Assembly (NCBI GenBank): GCA_964426355.1
Contig: CAYRRA010000010.1
Coordinates: 1 to 43,686, forward strand
DNA: 43,686 nt
Origin: JAJFTV01 sp964426355
GTDB lineage: Bacteria; Chloroflexota; Anaerolineae; Anaerolineales; Anaerolineaceae
Direction: 5' to 3'
A program made the translations under genes and the position numbers. Of the stretch, positions 32,423-40,027 are shown in pieces (within the stretch, counting starts at the first letter, position 1; every line of letters starts with the position of its first letter). The notes under the pieces were generated by a model. That model was not told the origin of the DNA. It did no database searches and saw only the letters and a program-made list of their open reading frames with translations.

Positions 32423-33136
32423 GTGTTGAAAACAAAACCTGAAATCAATCGGAAAGGACGTTCAAGAGCACAAGGGCTGATGGAATTTGCCCTGGTCATC
32501 CCGTTGTTGATGGCAGTGATCCTGGGCGTTATCGAATTTGGCTTCTTCTTCTTCGTCTACAGTTCAGTCAACAGCGCTGCCCGCGAAGCGGTGCGTTATG
32601 GTTCCGGTGCAGGTATGAGTGAAATGTCTGTGCCGTATTTTCAGGATTGCCAGGGTATCAGGGCAGCGGCTCAGCGGATTGGGCGTTACGCCGGTATGAG
32701 CAGTGCCCAAATCAGCATCGGGTTGGATCAAGGACCAGATACTGCCGTGGACTGGAGCCATTGCCCGGTTGGTGAAGCCACCACCAGCAACGATGCTGCA
32801 TTGGGGGACCGCATCGTCGTCCGTATTGTCGTTCCGTATGACCCCATCGTCAGCATGTTGGGTTTCCCATCGATTTCGGTTCGTGCACAATCGGCACGCA
32901 CGATTTTACGCGGTATGGAATTGCAAGGAACTCCAGGTGCTACCCGGACTTCTCAGTACACCCGCACGCCCACACAGGTCATATTTGGGGAAACGCCAAT
33001 TCCCACAACGACACAGAGTGGCGGCGGTGGAAGCGGAACTGAAGAAACCCCCGAGGTTTACCCGACAGCTACACAGAAAACACCGGAGCCACCGCCAGTT
33101 TGCCTGACACCCATTGAGTTGGGCGGTTGTGAATAA
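32423..33136 (+). CDS. TadE-like pseudopilin 3 with Thr/Pro/Gly-rich tail
   Basis: I choose the GTG at 32423 (237 residues) because GAGGAG lies six bases ahead; the in-frame ATG at 32378 has no such site and lies before the likely transcript start. The class III signal is RAQGLMEFALVIPLLMAVIL, followed by FFFVYSSVNSAAREAVRYGSG, nearly identical to TadE-like protein 1. The domain continues with FQDCQG and SHCPVGE. The last 65 residues are rich in Thr, Pro and Gly (for example PTTTQSGGGGSGTEETPEV) and resemble a flexible, possibly glycosylated stalk absent from the other two. A Cys pair lies near the end. Confidence 0.83.
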   Translation: MLKTKPEINRKGRSRAQGLMEFALVIPLLMAVILGVIEFGFFFFVYSSVNSAAREAVRYGSGAGMSEMSVPYFQDCQGIRAAAQRIGRYAGMSSAQISIGLDQGPDTAVDWSHCPVGEATTSNDAALGDRIVVRIVVPYDPIVSMLGFPSISVRAQSARTILRGMELQGTPGATRTSQYTRTPTQVIFGETPIPTTTQSGGGGSGTEETPEVYPTATQKTPEPPPVCLTPIELGGCE

Positions 33137-33204
33137 TTCGTCGCAAAAGAAAGTTTTTTTGCGGAAAGCTATAAGCAAAAGTTTTTATGGATCGGAGGTA
33201 TGAG

Positions 33205-34779
33205 ATGAAATTTCAGAGACGTGAGAAAGAAAGTGGACAGGTTTTGGTCATTTTGACACTGGGTATTGTGGTACTGCTTGGTTTTGCAGCACTGGCAATC
33301 GACCAGGGCAGCGTGCAGATTGACCGGCGCCAGGCGCAAAATGCAGCCGACACAGCCGCGTTAGCTGGTGCGCTGGCAAAATATGAAGGTGGAAACTGCA
33401 TGACCGCGGCTACAAACCGCGCTGCCAGTAACGGGTACGTCGACAGCGATGAAATCGATGTTGTGGTGGACTGCAACTACGGCGAGAACGGCTCTTATGT
33501 GCATGTGAGCATCAATTCCACCACCACCACGTTCCTTGCCAGCATGCTCGGTCATGATACGGTGACCAACACCGTGGAAGCAGTGGCGCTCTACAATTCC
33601 GGCGGCGGCACCAGTTCTTCAGCTTTCAACGGCAGCGCCATTATTGCGCTCAAGCCGAATGGCAACAATACCTTTGAAGTCAGTGGCAATGCCACCTTGA
33701 CCACCCAGGGCGGAGGTGCTTTTGTCAACTCAACCGGTGATAGAGCTTTTTACGGCAATGGCAATCTCACCTTCAACACCGATACGGGCATCAACATTGT
33801 GGGTGGAGGGCGCATTCTCGGTAATGTCACCATTAACAGCGATATGAAAGCGGGTTCAGATATTGACCTGGTTGGCAATGTGAATGTCAATGGCGATATT
33901 GTAAAGAATACACCGGTTACAGCCATTCCCTATCCGCCATCTGAGCTGGAGATTGCTGCCCCGGTAGTTGCCGCACCAAATTGCTCTGGCAGCGGCACGA
34001 TGTCGACCGAAGGCGGTGTGGTGCGCCTGACCCCAGGAACGCACCCGGCACGCAGCATCAGCGGCAACAATAACGTGATTTTTGAACCGGGTAACTACTG
34101 CTTTACGGATAGCCTCTCAATCAACGGCAATTACACCGTTACCGCCAACAATGTGCAGTTCAACATGTCTTCGAACAAGAACATTTCCTTGAACGGCAAC
34201 CTGACCTTTAACGGCGGAAACTCACTCTTCTATCTGCACAGCGGCACCTTTATCATGGATGGCAACGCCAAAATTGATATCCCCGGCAGCACGGTTTATA
34301 TCGAATCGGGTGATTTCAAAATCAACGGCAATATGAACCCAAAGATCATCTCTTCACAGACCTCCATAGTCTACCTGGGTTCGGGCAAGCTGCATTTCAA
34401 CGGCAACAGTACGCTGAACAGCTCCAACACTGTCTTCTATTTGAATTCCGGCAGCATGAGATGGAACGGCAACACCAAGCTGGTTATGGACCCACCCGAT
34501 GATGGCGCTTATGCCGGGTTGCTGATTTACATGCCCGTCACCAACACTTCTGATTTGACCATCAACGGTAACTCTGGAGCCTCCTTAACGGGTAGCATCA
34601 TTGCCCCAGGAGCGGGTGTGAATATCATCGGCAACAGCGGCACCACCACACTACACAGCCGCATCATTGGCTACACCATCGATATCAGCGGTAACTCCAA
34701 CACCACCATCATTTTCAATGACGACGAAAACTATGACCTCAACCTCGGCGGAGCACCGTATATCGAATTGACCAAGTAG
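33205..34779 (+). CDS. TadG-like protein 1 with Asn-Gly-Asn-rich beta domain
   Basis: The start is the ATG at 33205 (524 residues), six bases after GGAGG; an in-frame ATG at 33187 precedes that site. The N-terminus SGQVLVILTLGIVVLLGFAALAID followed by DRRQAQNAADTAALAGA is the TadG/TadE-like (Flp pilus assembly) signature with a membrane helix at about residues 10-30. After a 100-residue region comes a long beta-rich domain with many N-G-N turns (LNGNLTFNG, FKINGN, LHFNGNS, RWNGNT) and the segment YAGLLIYMP, likely a beta-solenoid-like extracellular body. TadG proteins are accessory, often envelope-anchored parts of Tad systems. It is about 55-60 percent identical by eye to the next gene product. 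Confidence 0.85.
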   Translation: MKFQRREKESGQVLVILTLGIVVLLGFAALAIDQGSVQIDRRQAQNAADTAALAGALAKYEGGNCMTAATNRAASNGYVDSDEIDVVVDCNYGENGSYVHVSINSTTTTFLASMLGHDTVTNTVEAVALYNSGGGTSSSAFNGSAIIALKPNGNNTFEVSGNATLTTQGGGAFVNSTGDRAFYGNGNLTFNTDTGINIVGGGRILGNVTINSDMKAGSDIDLVGNVNVNGDIVKNTPVTAIPYPPSELEIAAPVVAAPNCSGSGTMSTEGGVVRLTPGTHPARSISGNNNVIFEPGNYCFTDSLSINGNYTVTANNVQFNMSSNKNISLNGNLTFNGGNSLFYLHSGTFIMDGNAKIDIPGSTVYIESGDFKINGNMNPKIISSQTSIVYLGSGKLHFNGNSTLNSSNTVFYLNSGSMRWNGNTKLVMDPPDDGAYAGLLIYMPVTNTSDLTINGNSGASLTGSIIAPGAGVNIIGNSGTTTLHSRIIGYTIDISGNSNTTIIFNDDENYDLNLGGAPYIELTK

Positions 34780-34805
34780 AACCTCTGAAATTTCTTCTCC
34801 TTTTG

Positions 34806-34843
34806 GGGAGCTGTCTCGAAGATAAAGACAGCTCCCTTTTTTT
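34806..34843 (+). terminator. Rho-independent terminator after TadG-like gene 1
   Basis: GGGAGCTGTCT (34806-34816) pairs perfectly with AGACAGCTCCC (34826-34836), loop of 9, followed by TTTTTTT at 34837-34843. The 260 bases between this gene and the next otherwise contain a shared motif at 34907-34919 but no gene. Confidence 0.95.
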
Positions 34844-35039
34844 ATCTGCAACTCCGGGACTTTATCGCATCATGAGTAAATACGGGATGTTTACGCGTTT
34901 TTTACGTAGTCATACGGATATCGGCTGGCAGGTGATTTTGTTAGCATAGAGGGGGTCGGATTTCCTTAACGGATGGGTGCTTAAAGGTTTTTTTCACGAA
35001 TTTGGTCTTTTTTTGTCAATAAGATAGGGAGCAGTTCAA

Positions 35040-36608
35040 ATGTTTACAAAATTTCATACGCATGAAAGGGGTCAGGTATTGGTGATCCTGACCATCGGGA
35101 TTGTTGTGCTGCTGGCATTTGCCGGGCTGGCAATAGACCAGGGCAGCATCCAGGTAGACCGCCGCCGGGCGCAAAACGCAGCGGATACGGCTGCGCTGGC
35201 AGGGGCATTCGCACGCTATGCAGGGCAAGATTGTGCGGACGTTGCTGCGAAGCGGGCGGAAAGCAACGGTTATATCAACGGTGACGATGTCGCGGTAGAT
35301 GTGGATTGCTACTATGACTTCGGTGAAGGCGATGATTACGTGCGTGTAACCATAGAAACCACCTCTTCCACGTTTTTCTCCAGCCTGATTGGTTGGGATT
35401 CGGTGACGAGTAACGTGGAAGCAGTGGTGCGTATCGATGAGGGCGCTGCTCAGATTTCTGAAGCCTTTAACGGTGGGGCGATTATGGCGATGAAGGCAGA
35501 TGGTGACCAAACTTTTAAACTGACTGGGTCTGCCAGTTTGAATGTGGAGGGCGGTGGTGCCTTTGTCAATTCAAATGACGACGCAGCCTTTTTTTGCCAG
35601 GGGAATCATACTGTTTCCACGGATGATGGGATTGTAATTGTCGGGGGAGCAAAGATTGGAAAAAATGTCACTTTGAACAGTGACATCACTGCCGGCGGAA
35701 CAGTTACAATCGGCGGCGCGGTCAAACCAGATCTAAGTGGGTATGTAGAAGCAATCGCTTACCCACCGCCTGAATTAGAGATTGCCGCACCGGTCGTCAT
35801 CGAACCTTCCTGCTCAGCCAGTGGAACCCTGTCAACCGAGGGTGGTGTGGTGCGTTTGACACCGGGCAACCATCCTGGACGGAACATAACTGGCAACAAT
35901 ACTGTGGTTTTTGAACCGGGAAATTACTGCTTTAGCGGCAATTTGCAAATGGACGGAAATTTTACGGTCACGGCGAATAACGCGCAGTTTAATATGAAAG
36001 ACGGTTATGACATCAGCCTGGATGGGAACATGACCTTCAATGCAGCCAATTCCTTATTTTATTTACACGCGGGTTCGTTTTTGCAGGAAGGGAATGCCGT
36101 GGTTAATATCTCCAACTTTATCTTTTACCTGGAGAGCGGTGACCTGACGTTTAACGGCAACGATAACCCGACCATCAATTCCAACCAAACCTCCATAGTC
36201 TACCTGGGTTCAGGCAACCTGCACTTCAACGGTAACAGTAATCTGACAAGTACGAATACGCTGTTTTATCTTAACGAAGGCTCGTTGACGTGGAATGGGA
36301 ATGCAGATTTGATCATGGATGCACCCGATGAAGGCGATTATGCCGGTCTTCTCATTTATATGCCTGCATCGAACGCTTCCACATTGCGGATCAATGGCAA
36401 CGCCGATACCGACTTGACCGGCAGCATTATTGTTCCTGGCGCATCGGTGGTCATCAACGGCAATGAAGATTCAGCCATGTATAACAGCCGGATCATTGGC
36501 TATACCATCACACTCAGCGGAAACTCCACAACCAATATTACCTTTAACGAGAGTGAAAACTATGATATCACTGAGGGCGGTACTCCGATCATAGAATTGA
36601 CCAGATAA
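35040..36608 (+). CDS. TadG-like protein 2 (tandem paralogue)
   Basis: A 522-residue protein that aligns with TadG-like protein 1 along its whole length. It has the N-terminal helix RGQVLVILTIGIVVLLAFAGLAID, DRRRAQNAADTAALAGA, the central PPPELEIAAPVV, STEGGVVRLTPGNHPGRNI, VFEPGNYCF, and the N-G-N-rich beta domain ending in IIELTR. DNA identity is clearly lower than protein similarity, so the duplication is not recent. AGGGAG lies ahead of the ATG. It is bracketed by terminators on both sides and so should be transcribed from its own promoter in the preceding 196 bases. Confidence 0.86.
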   Translation: MFTKFHTHERGQVLVILTIGIVVLLAFAGLAIDQGSIQVDRRRAQNAADTAALAGAFARYAGQDCADVAAKRAESNGYINGDDVAVDVDCYYDFGEGDDYVRVTIETTSSTFFSSLIGWDSVTSNVEAVVRIDEGAAQISEAFNGGAIMAMKADGDQTFKLTGSASLNVEGGGAFVNSNDDAAFFCQGNHTVSTDDGIVIVGGAKIGKNVTLNSDITAGGTVTIGGAVKPDLSGYVEAIAYPPPELEIAAPVVIEPSCSASGTLSTEGGVVRLTPGNHPGRNITGNNTVVFEPGNYCFSGNLQMDGNFTVTANNAQFNMKDGYDISLDGNMTFNAANSLFYLHAGSFLQEGNAVVNISNFIFYLESGDLTFNGNDNPTINSNQTSIVYLGSGNLHFNGNSNLTSTNTLFYLNEGSLTWNGNADLIMDAPDEGDYAGLLIYMPASNASTLRINGNADTDLTGSIIVPGASVVINGNEDSAMYNSRIIGYTITLSGNSTTNITFNESENYDITEGGTPIIELTR

Positions 36609-36640
36609 AAATTCATATCAAAACTTCTTTCCTATGCCTG

Positions 36641-36671
36641 GGCTGTGTCGAAAAATGGACACAGCCTTTTT
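36641..36671 (+). terminator. Rho-independent terminator after TadG-like gene 2
   Basis: GGCTGTGTC (36641-36649) pairs perfectly with GACACAGCC (36658-36666), loop of 8, followed by TTTTT at 36667-36671. The stem resembles that of the terminator at 34806-34843, consistent with duplication of gene plus terminator. Confidence 0.93.
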
Positions 36672-36739
36672 CTATCTCGTCGTAAAATCTGCTCTCGCTG
36701 CCATAACGCCTTCCCTTTGAATACCTGTAACAAAACCGG

Positions 36740-36756
36740 ATTGAGTACGTCTCAAT
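36740..36756. promoter_or_regulatory. Small inverted repeat upstream of TadG-like gene 3
   Basis: ATTGAG-TACGT-CTCAAT is a perfect inverted repeat with 6-bp arms, 45 bases before the ATG at 36801. TTGAGT within it could serve as a -35, with AT-rich DNA (TAATAAT) following. It may be an operator; the evidence is only positional. Confidence 0.35.
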
Positions 36757-36800
36757 TAAATAATAATGTCTGGTTTACCGTACTTGTAAAGGGAGGCGGT

Positions 36801-38180
36801 ATGTTGAATATTTCACAAAGGGAAAGAGGACAGGTGATGATTCTTCTTACGGTGGGAATTATCGCCTTGTTGGGTTTTGCTGCGCTGGCGATTGACAGCG
36901 GGATGTATTACGTGGACAGGCGTTATGACCAGAATGCAGCCGATGCGGCTGCTCTGGCGGCGGCTGGCGCAGCGGGCAACTATCTGGAAACTAACGGCAT
37001 CCTGCAGCCTGATTTTGACTGTGAAGATGAGGCAGTGCTGGAAGCCATTAGCCTGGCTGAGCAGGCGGCTATTCAGAACGCGGCAGTCAACCTGTTTACG
37101 ATTGATACTGACATTAACGATGGGCATGGCGTGGAAATCATTTGCGTTGACGATGGGGGAGGAGAAAACAGCAAATACCTGGATGCGCGCGTGAAGATCA
37201 CTTCACAGACGCGCTCCACCTTTATCCACCTGGTTTTTAGCGGTCCATTGCAAAATACCGTAGAAGCTATTTCGCGCGTCCACCCTGGCAATAAATTGCC
37301 GTTTGCAGATGGGTTGGCATTGGTGGCGTTGAACACCTCCTGCCCGGCAAACCCGAACTGCGGTGTGGGGCAAAACCAGGGCGGTGGCATCACGTCTTGC
37401 GGCGGTACCAATGTTACCATCACCACCGGCGGTGCCTGGTCAAACGCCTGTCTTGCCATGAACGGCTCCGGCAATATTTACGCCAATGCCGGCTCTTACT
37501 ATCTCACCACGTATGTAAAGTCCGGCAACTCCGGCAGCTTCCTGCCCGAACCACAGAAGGGAGACGCTGTCATGACCCTGGAAGTGGATCCGCCGAATTG
37601 CGGTGCGTTGGGTGCAGGATACACCGAAACACACCATGAAGGTTCGCCACCGAACAGGATTAATTACCTGGAAACCTGGCCCGGGAATTATTCCGGTTTG
37701 CGCATCCAGGGCAACCTGAATGAGATCCGCATGCATCCGGGTCTCTACTGCCTGAGTGGTGATTTTTCTGCCAACAACGGCAAGATATCCATTATCGGAA
37801 CAGCAAGCGAAGGTGTAACGCTATATTTTACGGACGGCGATTTTGACCTTGCCGGTAGCGTCACTGTGAACCTTCGCGCCCCGACCGAAGGTTCAACCGG
37901 CACACCACCGGCGATACCCGGTATGCTCATCTTTTTTGCCGAGGGGCACGATGGCGGTATCTTTTTACGCGGCACCTCCGATTCGAGTTACGAAGGTACG
38001 GTATTTGCACCCGATGGGTCGGTCGACCTGGGCGGCAACAGTTCTACAATTGGTGGTTTTTTCACCCAGGTGATCGCTGATACGGTTCGAATTTTTGGCG
38101 ATCCCGGGCTGGTGGTCAATTTTACCGAGGGTCAAATTTACAATGTGGAATTGCCCGCTGTCATGGACATGCACAAGTGA
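36801..38180 (+). CDS. TadG-like protein 3
   Basis: The start is the ATG at 36801 (459 residues), preceded by AAAGGGAGG; in-frame extension upstream to 36645 would begin inside the terminator. The N-terminus RGQVMILLTVGIIALLGFAALAID and DRRYDQNAADAAALAAAGA is the TadG-like signature. The middle has Cys-rich segments (NTSCPANPNCG, ITSCGGT). The C-terminal part is beta-rich with PGMLIFFAEGHDGGIFLRG and YEGTVFAPDGSVDLGGNSS, the same plan as the other two TadG-like proteins but with less N-G-N repetition. It is the most diverged of the three. The scaffold gap begins 15 bases after its stop. Confidence 0.84.
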   Translation: MLNISQRERGQVMILLTVGIIALLGFAALAIDSGMYYVDRRYDQNAADAAALAAAGAAGNYLETNGILQPDFDCEDEAVLEAISLAEQAAIQNAAVNLFTIDTDINDGHGVEIICVDDGGGENSKYLDARVKITSQTRSTFIHLVFSGPLQNTVEAISRVHPGNKLPFADGLALVALNTSCPANPNCGVGQNQGGGITSCGGTNVTITTGGAWSNACLAMNGSGNIYANAGSYYLTTYVKSGNSGSFLPEPQKGDAVMTLEVDPPNCGALGAGYTETHHEGSPPNRINYLETWPGNYSGLRIQGNLNEIRMHPGLYCLSGDFSANNGKISIIGTASEGVTLYFTDGDFDLAGSVTVNLRAPTEGSTGTPPAIPGMLIFFAEGHDGGIFLRGTSDSSYEGTVFAPDGSVDLGGNSSTIGGFFTQVIADTVRIFGDPGLVVNFTEGQIYNVELPAVMDMHK

Positions 38181-38195
38181 CTGGGTGAGGGATGG

Positions 38196-38295
38196 NNNNN
38201 NNNNNNNNNNNNNNNNNNNNNNNNNNNNNNNNNNNNNNNNNNNNNNNNNNNNNNNNNNNNNNNNNNNNNNNNNNNNNNNNNNNNNNNNNNNNNNN
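38196..38295. other. Scaffold gap (100 N)
   Basis: One hundred undetermined bases. The round number suggests a gap of unknown true size. Any further genes of the TadE/TadG locus could be hidden here. Confidence 0.99.
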
Positions 38296-38520
38296 CAGGC
38301 TATGTTGGATTGCGGGATTTGCGCGCTGAGAATGCGGTAAATCCTAAACCCTTCCATCTGATCAAAACCTGATTTTTCCCCAGGTCAGGTGGAAAGCGGA
38401 GGGTACGCAGGTTGCCTGTTGTGCATGGGGCTGCCCGCAATTCAACGGTATTATCCTTCTTATTTTCCAGTTCTTTTCATTGCAGATAAAGGTGAATAAC
38501 ACCTGCTGAATAGCTCTATT
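38296..38520. other. Intergenic sequence between the gap and the radical SAM gene
   Basis: No gene, tRNA or strong terminator is seen. A short inverted repeat ACCTGA ... TCAGGT occurs near 38367-38390, without a T-run on the side needed for the minus-strand gene. Confidence 0.5.
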
Positions 38521-39447
38521 TTATGGGATGGAGCGATACCCATCCAGGCGTTTGAGACCGGCTTTCAGCACGGCTTTCAATGCCTGGTTGTACTCCTGAC
38601 GGTTGATTGGGCGGTTAATTTCTGAATATTGACCGGCATGATATGCCGGGCGGTATTGATCCATCAGGTTCAAGTAAGTATCAGTGGAAATTTCATTCGC
38701 CAGGAATGTGGCGTTTTTTTCTGTTCCGGCAAAATCATTGGGCAGCACCAGGTGCCGCACGAGCAGCCCGCGTTGTGCCAACCCATCTTCATCCAGCCGT
38801 AAATCCCCCACCTGGCGGTGCATTTCTCGCACGGCTTCCTGGTTTACCTGTGGGTAGCGAGGGATTTTTGAATAGCGCAGAGCGGTGCTTTCATCTGCAT
38901 ACTTCATATCGGGCATGTAAATGTCGATGATGCCATCCAGTAGTTTGAGCGCAGAGGGTGAATCATACCCGCCGGTGTTGTACACCAGCGGCAAATGTAA
39001 GCCTGCCTGCGCCGCCGGGACCAGCGCAGCGATAATTTGCGGCACCACGTGGCTGGGTGAAACAAAATTGATGTTGTGGCAGCCCCGGCGCTGCAAAATC
39101 AGCATGATAGTCGCCAGTTCTTCGGCATCCACTTCTCTGCCGGCATCCGCCTGGCTGATGTCGTGGTTCTGGCAGAACTGGCAGTTGAGGTTGCAGCGTG
39201 AAAAGAAGATGGTGCCCGACCCGTTCCATCCGCGCAACGGATCTTCTTCTCCCAGGTGTGCGCCGTAGCTGCTCACACGCGCCAACCTGCCGGTACGGCA
39301 GTGACCGGTTTCGCCCAGGCTGCGATTGACGCGGCATTCCCAGGCACAACCGGTGCAGCAGGTGAGTATGTGCAACGCGCTTTTTGCGCGTTTTTCCAAT
39401 TCTCCCTTTTCCAGCAGGCGCAGATAAGCCGGAGAGAATCGAGTCAT
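38521..39447 (-). CDS. PflX-type radical SAM protein (putative pyruvate formate-lyase activating-like)
   Basis: A 308-residue radical SAM protein of the COG1313/PflX type. The iron-sulfur cluster motif C-x3-C-x2-C is CNLNCQFC (Cys85, Cys89, Cys92), preceded by FFSR. An additional Cys-rich N-terminus (Cys30, 31, 34, 38 and 50) is characteristic of this subfamily and may bind a second cluster. Family members are annotated as glycyl-radical-enzyme activases, but no glycyl radical enzyme gene is nearby, so the target is unknown. AAGGAG lies just before the ATG. It has no obvious operon partner. Confidence 0.88.
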   Translation of the reverse strand: MTRFSPAYLRLLEKGELEKRAKSALHILTCCTGCAWECRVNRSLGETGHCRTGRLARVSSYGAHLGEEDPLRGWNGSGTIFFSRCNLNCQFCQNHDISQADAGREVDAEELATIMLILQRRGCHNINFVSPSHVVPQIIAALVPAAQAGLHLPLVYNTGGYDSPSALKLLDGIIDIYMPDMKYADESTALRYSKIPRYPQVNQEAVREMHRQVGDLRLDEDGLAQRGLLVRHLVLPNDFAGTEKNATFLANEISTDTYLNLMDQYRPAYHAGQYSEINRPINRQEYNQALKAVLKAGLKRLDGYRSIP

Positions 39448-39566
39448 GGCATCTCCTTACTCTATCAGTATAACGAATTTGACAGAGGAAGGCATCTGTT
39501 TTTTTAGCGGGCATTGCAATACCGCCTGCTTGGCAGAGCCAATGGTGATCCCTCGCTTGCGCTTCG

Positions 39567-39594
39567 GGATGACAAACCGGGTGTACTGTCATCC
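39567..39594. repeat. REP-like inverted repeat GGATGACA ... TGTCATCC
   Basis: Perfect 8-bp arms (39567-39574 and 39587-39594) with a 12-base spacer, preceded by TCCCTCGCTTGCGCTTCG. The pattern of this flank followed by GGGATGACA resembles short palindromic elements scattered through some Chloroflexi and other environmental genomes. Only one copy is in the window, so repeat status is from recollection and not shown here. Confidence 0.45.
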
Positions 39595-39958
39595 TGAATA
39601 AGATGACCTAGTCAAGGGGTTAAGTAGATTTCTGTTGGGTTGCGTGGGAATTCAGGATTGTAAAGGCTTGTGAACTTCATCCCCCCTTCACCACAACCTA
39701 CCAGACTCTGGTAACTTGTGATTTAGTAATGTGTGATTTGTGATGGACAGTTCGTTCTACTGCGCGTTCGATTTCACTGCTCTGATTGGGCATCAGGTAA
39801 TGGGTCAAGCCCCAGCGGGGCTAAGATAATTGAATGCGCAACGAAACCCTCGCGAGCGGCTCTTTGTGATTGCAGAGGTTATTCTAGCTTTTGGGACAGC
39901 CTCGGATGAGGATGCGAACCACTGCGGAATAAATCTCTTGATTTTTGGTGCTGGATGA

Positions 39959-39991
39959 AAGAGGCTATCCCAACTTCCGGGATAGCCTCTT
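39959..39991 (-). terminator. Probable terminator of the S9 peptidase gene
   Basis: AAGAGGCTATCCC (39959-39971) pairs perfectly with GGGATAGCCTCTT (39979-39991), loop of 7. On the minus strand it lies 37 bases after the peptidase stop and ends in a short T-run, so the hairpin is strong but the tail is weak. Confidence 0.75.
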
Positions 39992-40027
39992 CGATGCAAA
40001 AGATCAAGGCGGAGGATAGTAAAAGGA

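Larger units (their letters stand above)
39448..40027. other. 580-base intergenic region with repeat-like elements
   Basis: I find no supportable gene here. It contains an inverted repeat at 39567-39594 in a context resembling dispersed palindromic repeats, a short palindrome AGCCCC-AGC-GGGGCT near 39810-39824, and the terminator of the S9 peptidase gene at the right. Short frames lack ribosome binding sites. The plus-strand stretch near 39840-39957 can be read for about 40 codons but matches nothing that I know. Confidence 0.5.

Noticed and set aside
36645..36800. N-terminal extension of TadG-like protein 3
   Set aside because: This stretch starts inside the terminator of the previous gene, has no ribosome binding site, and the TadG signature begins properly after the well-placed ATG at 36801.
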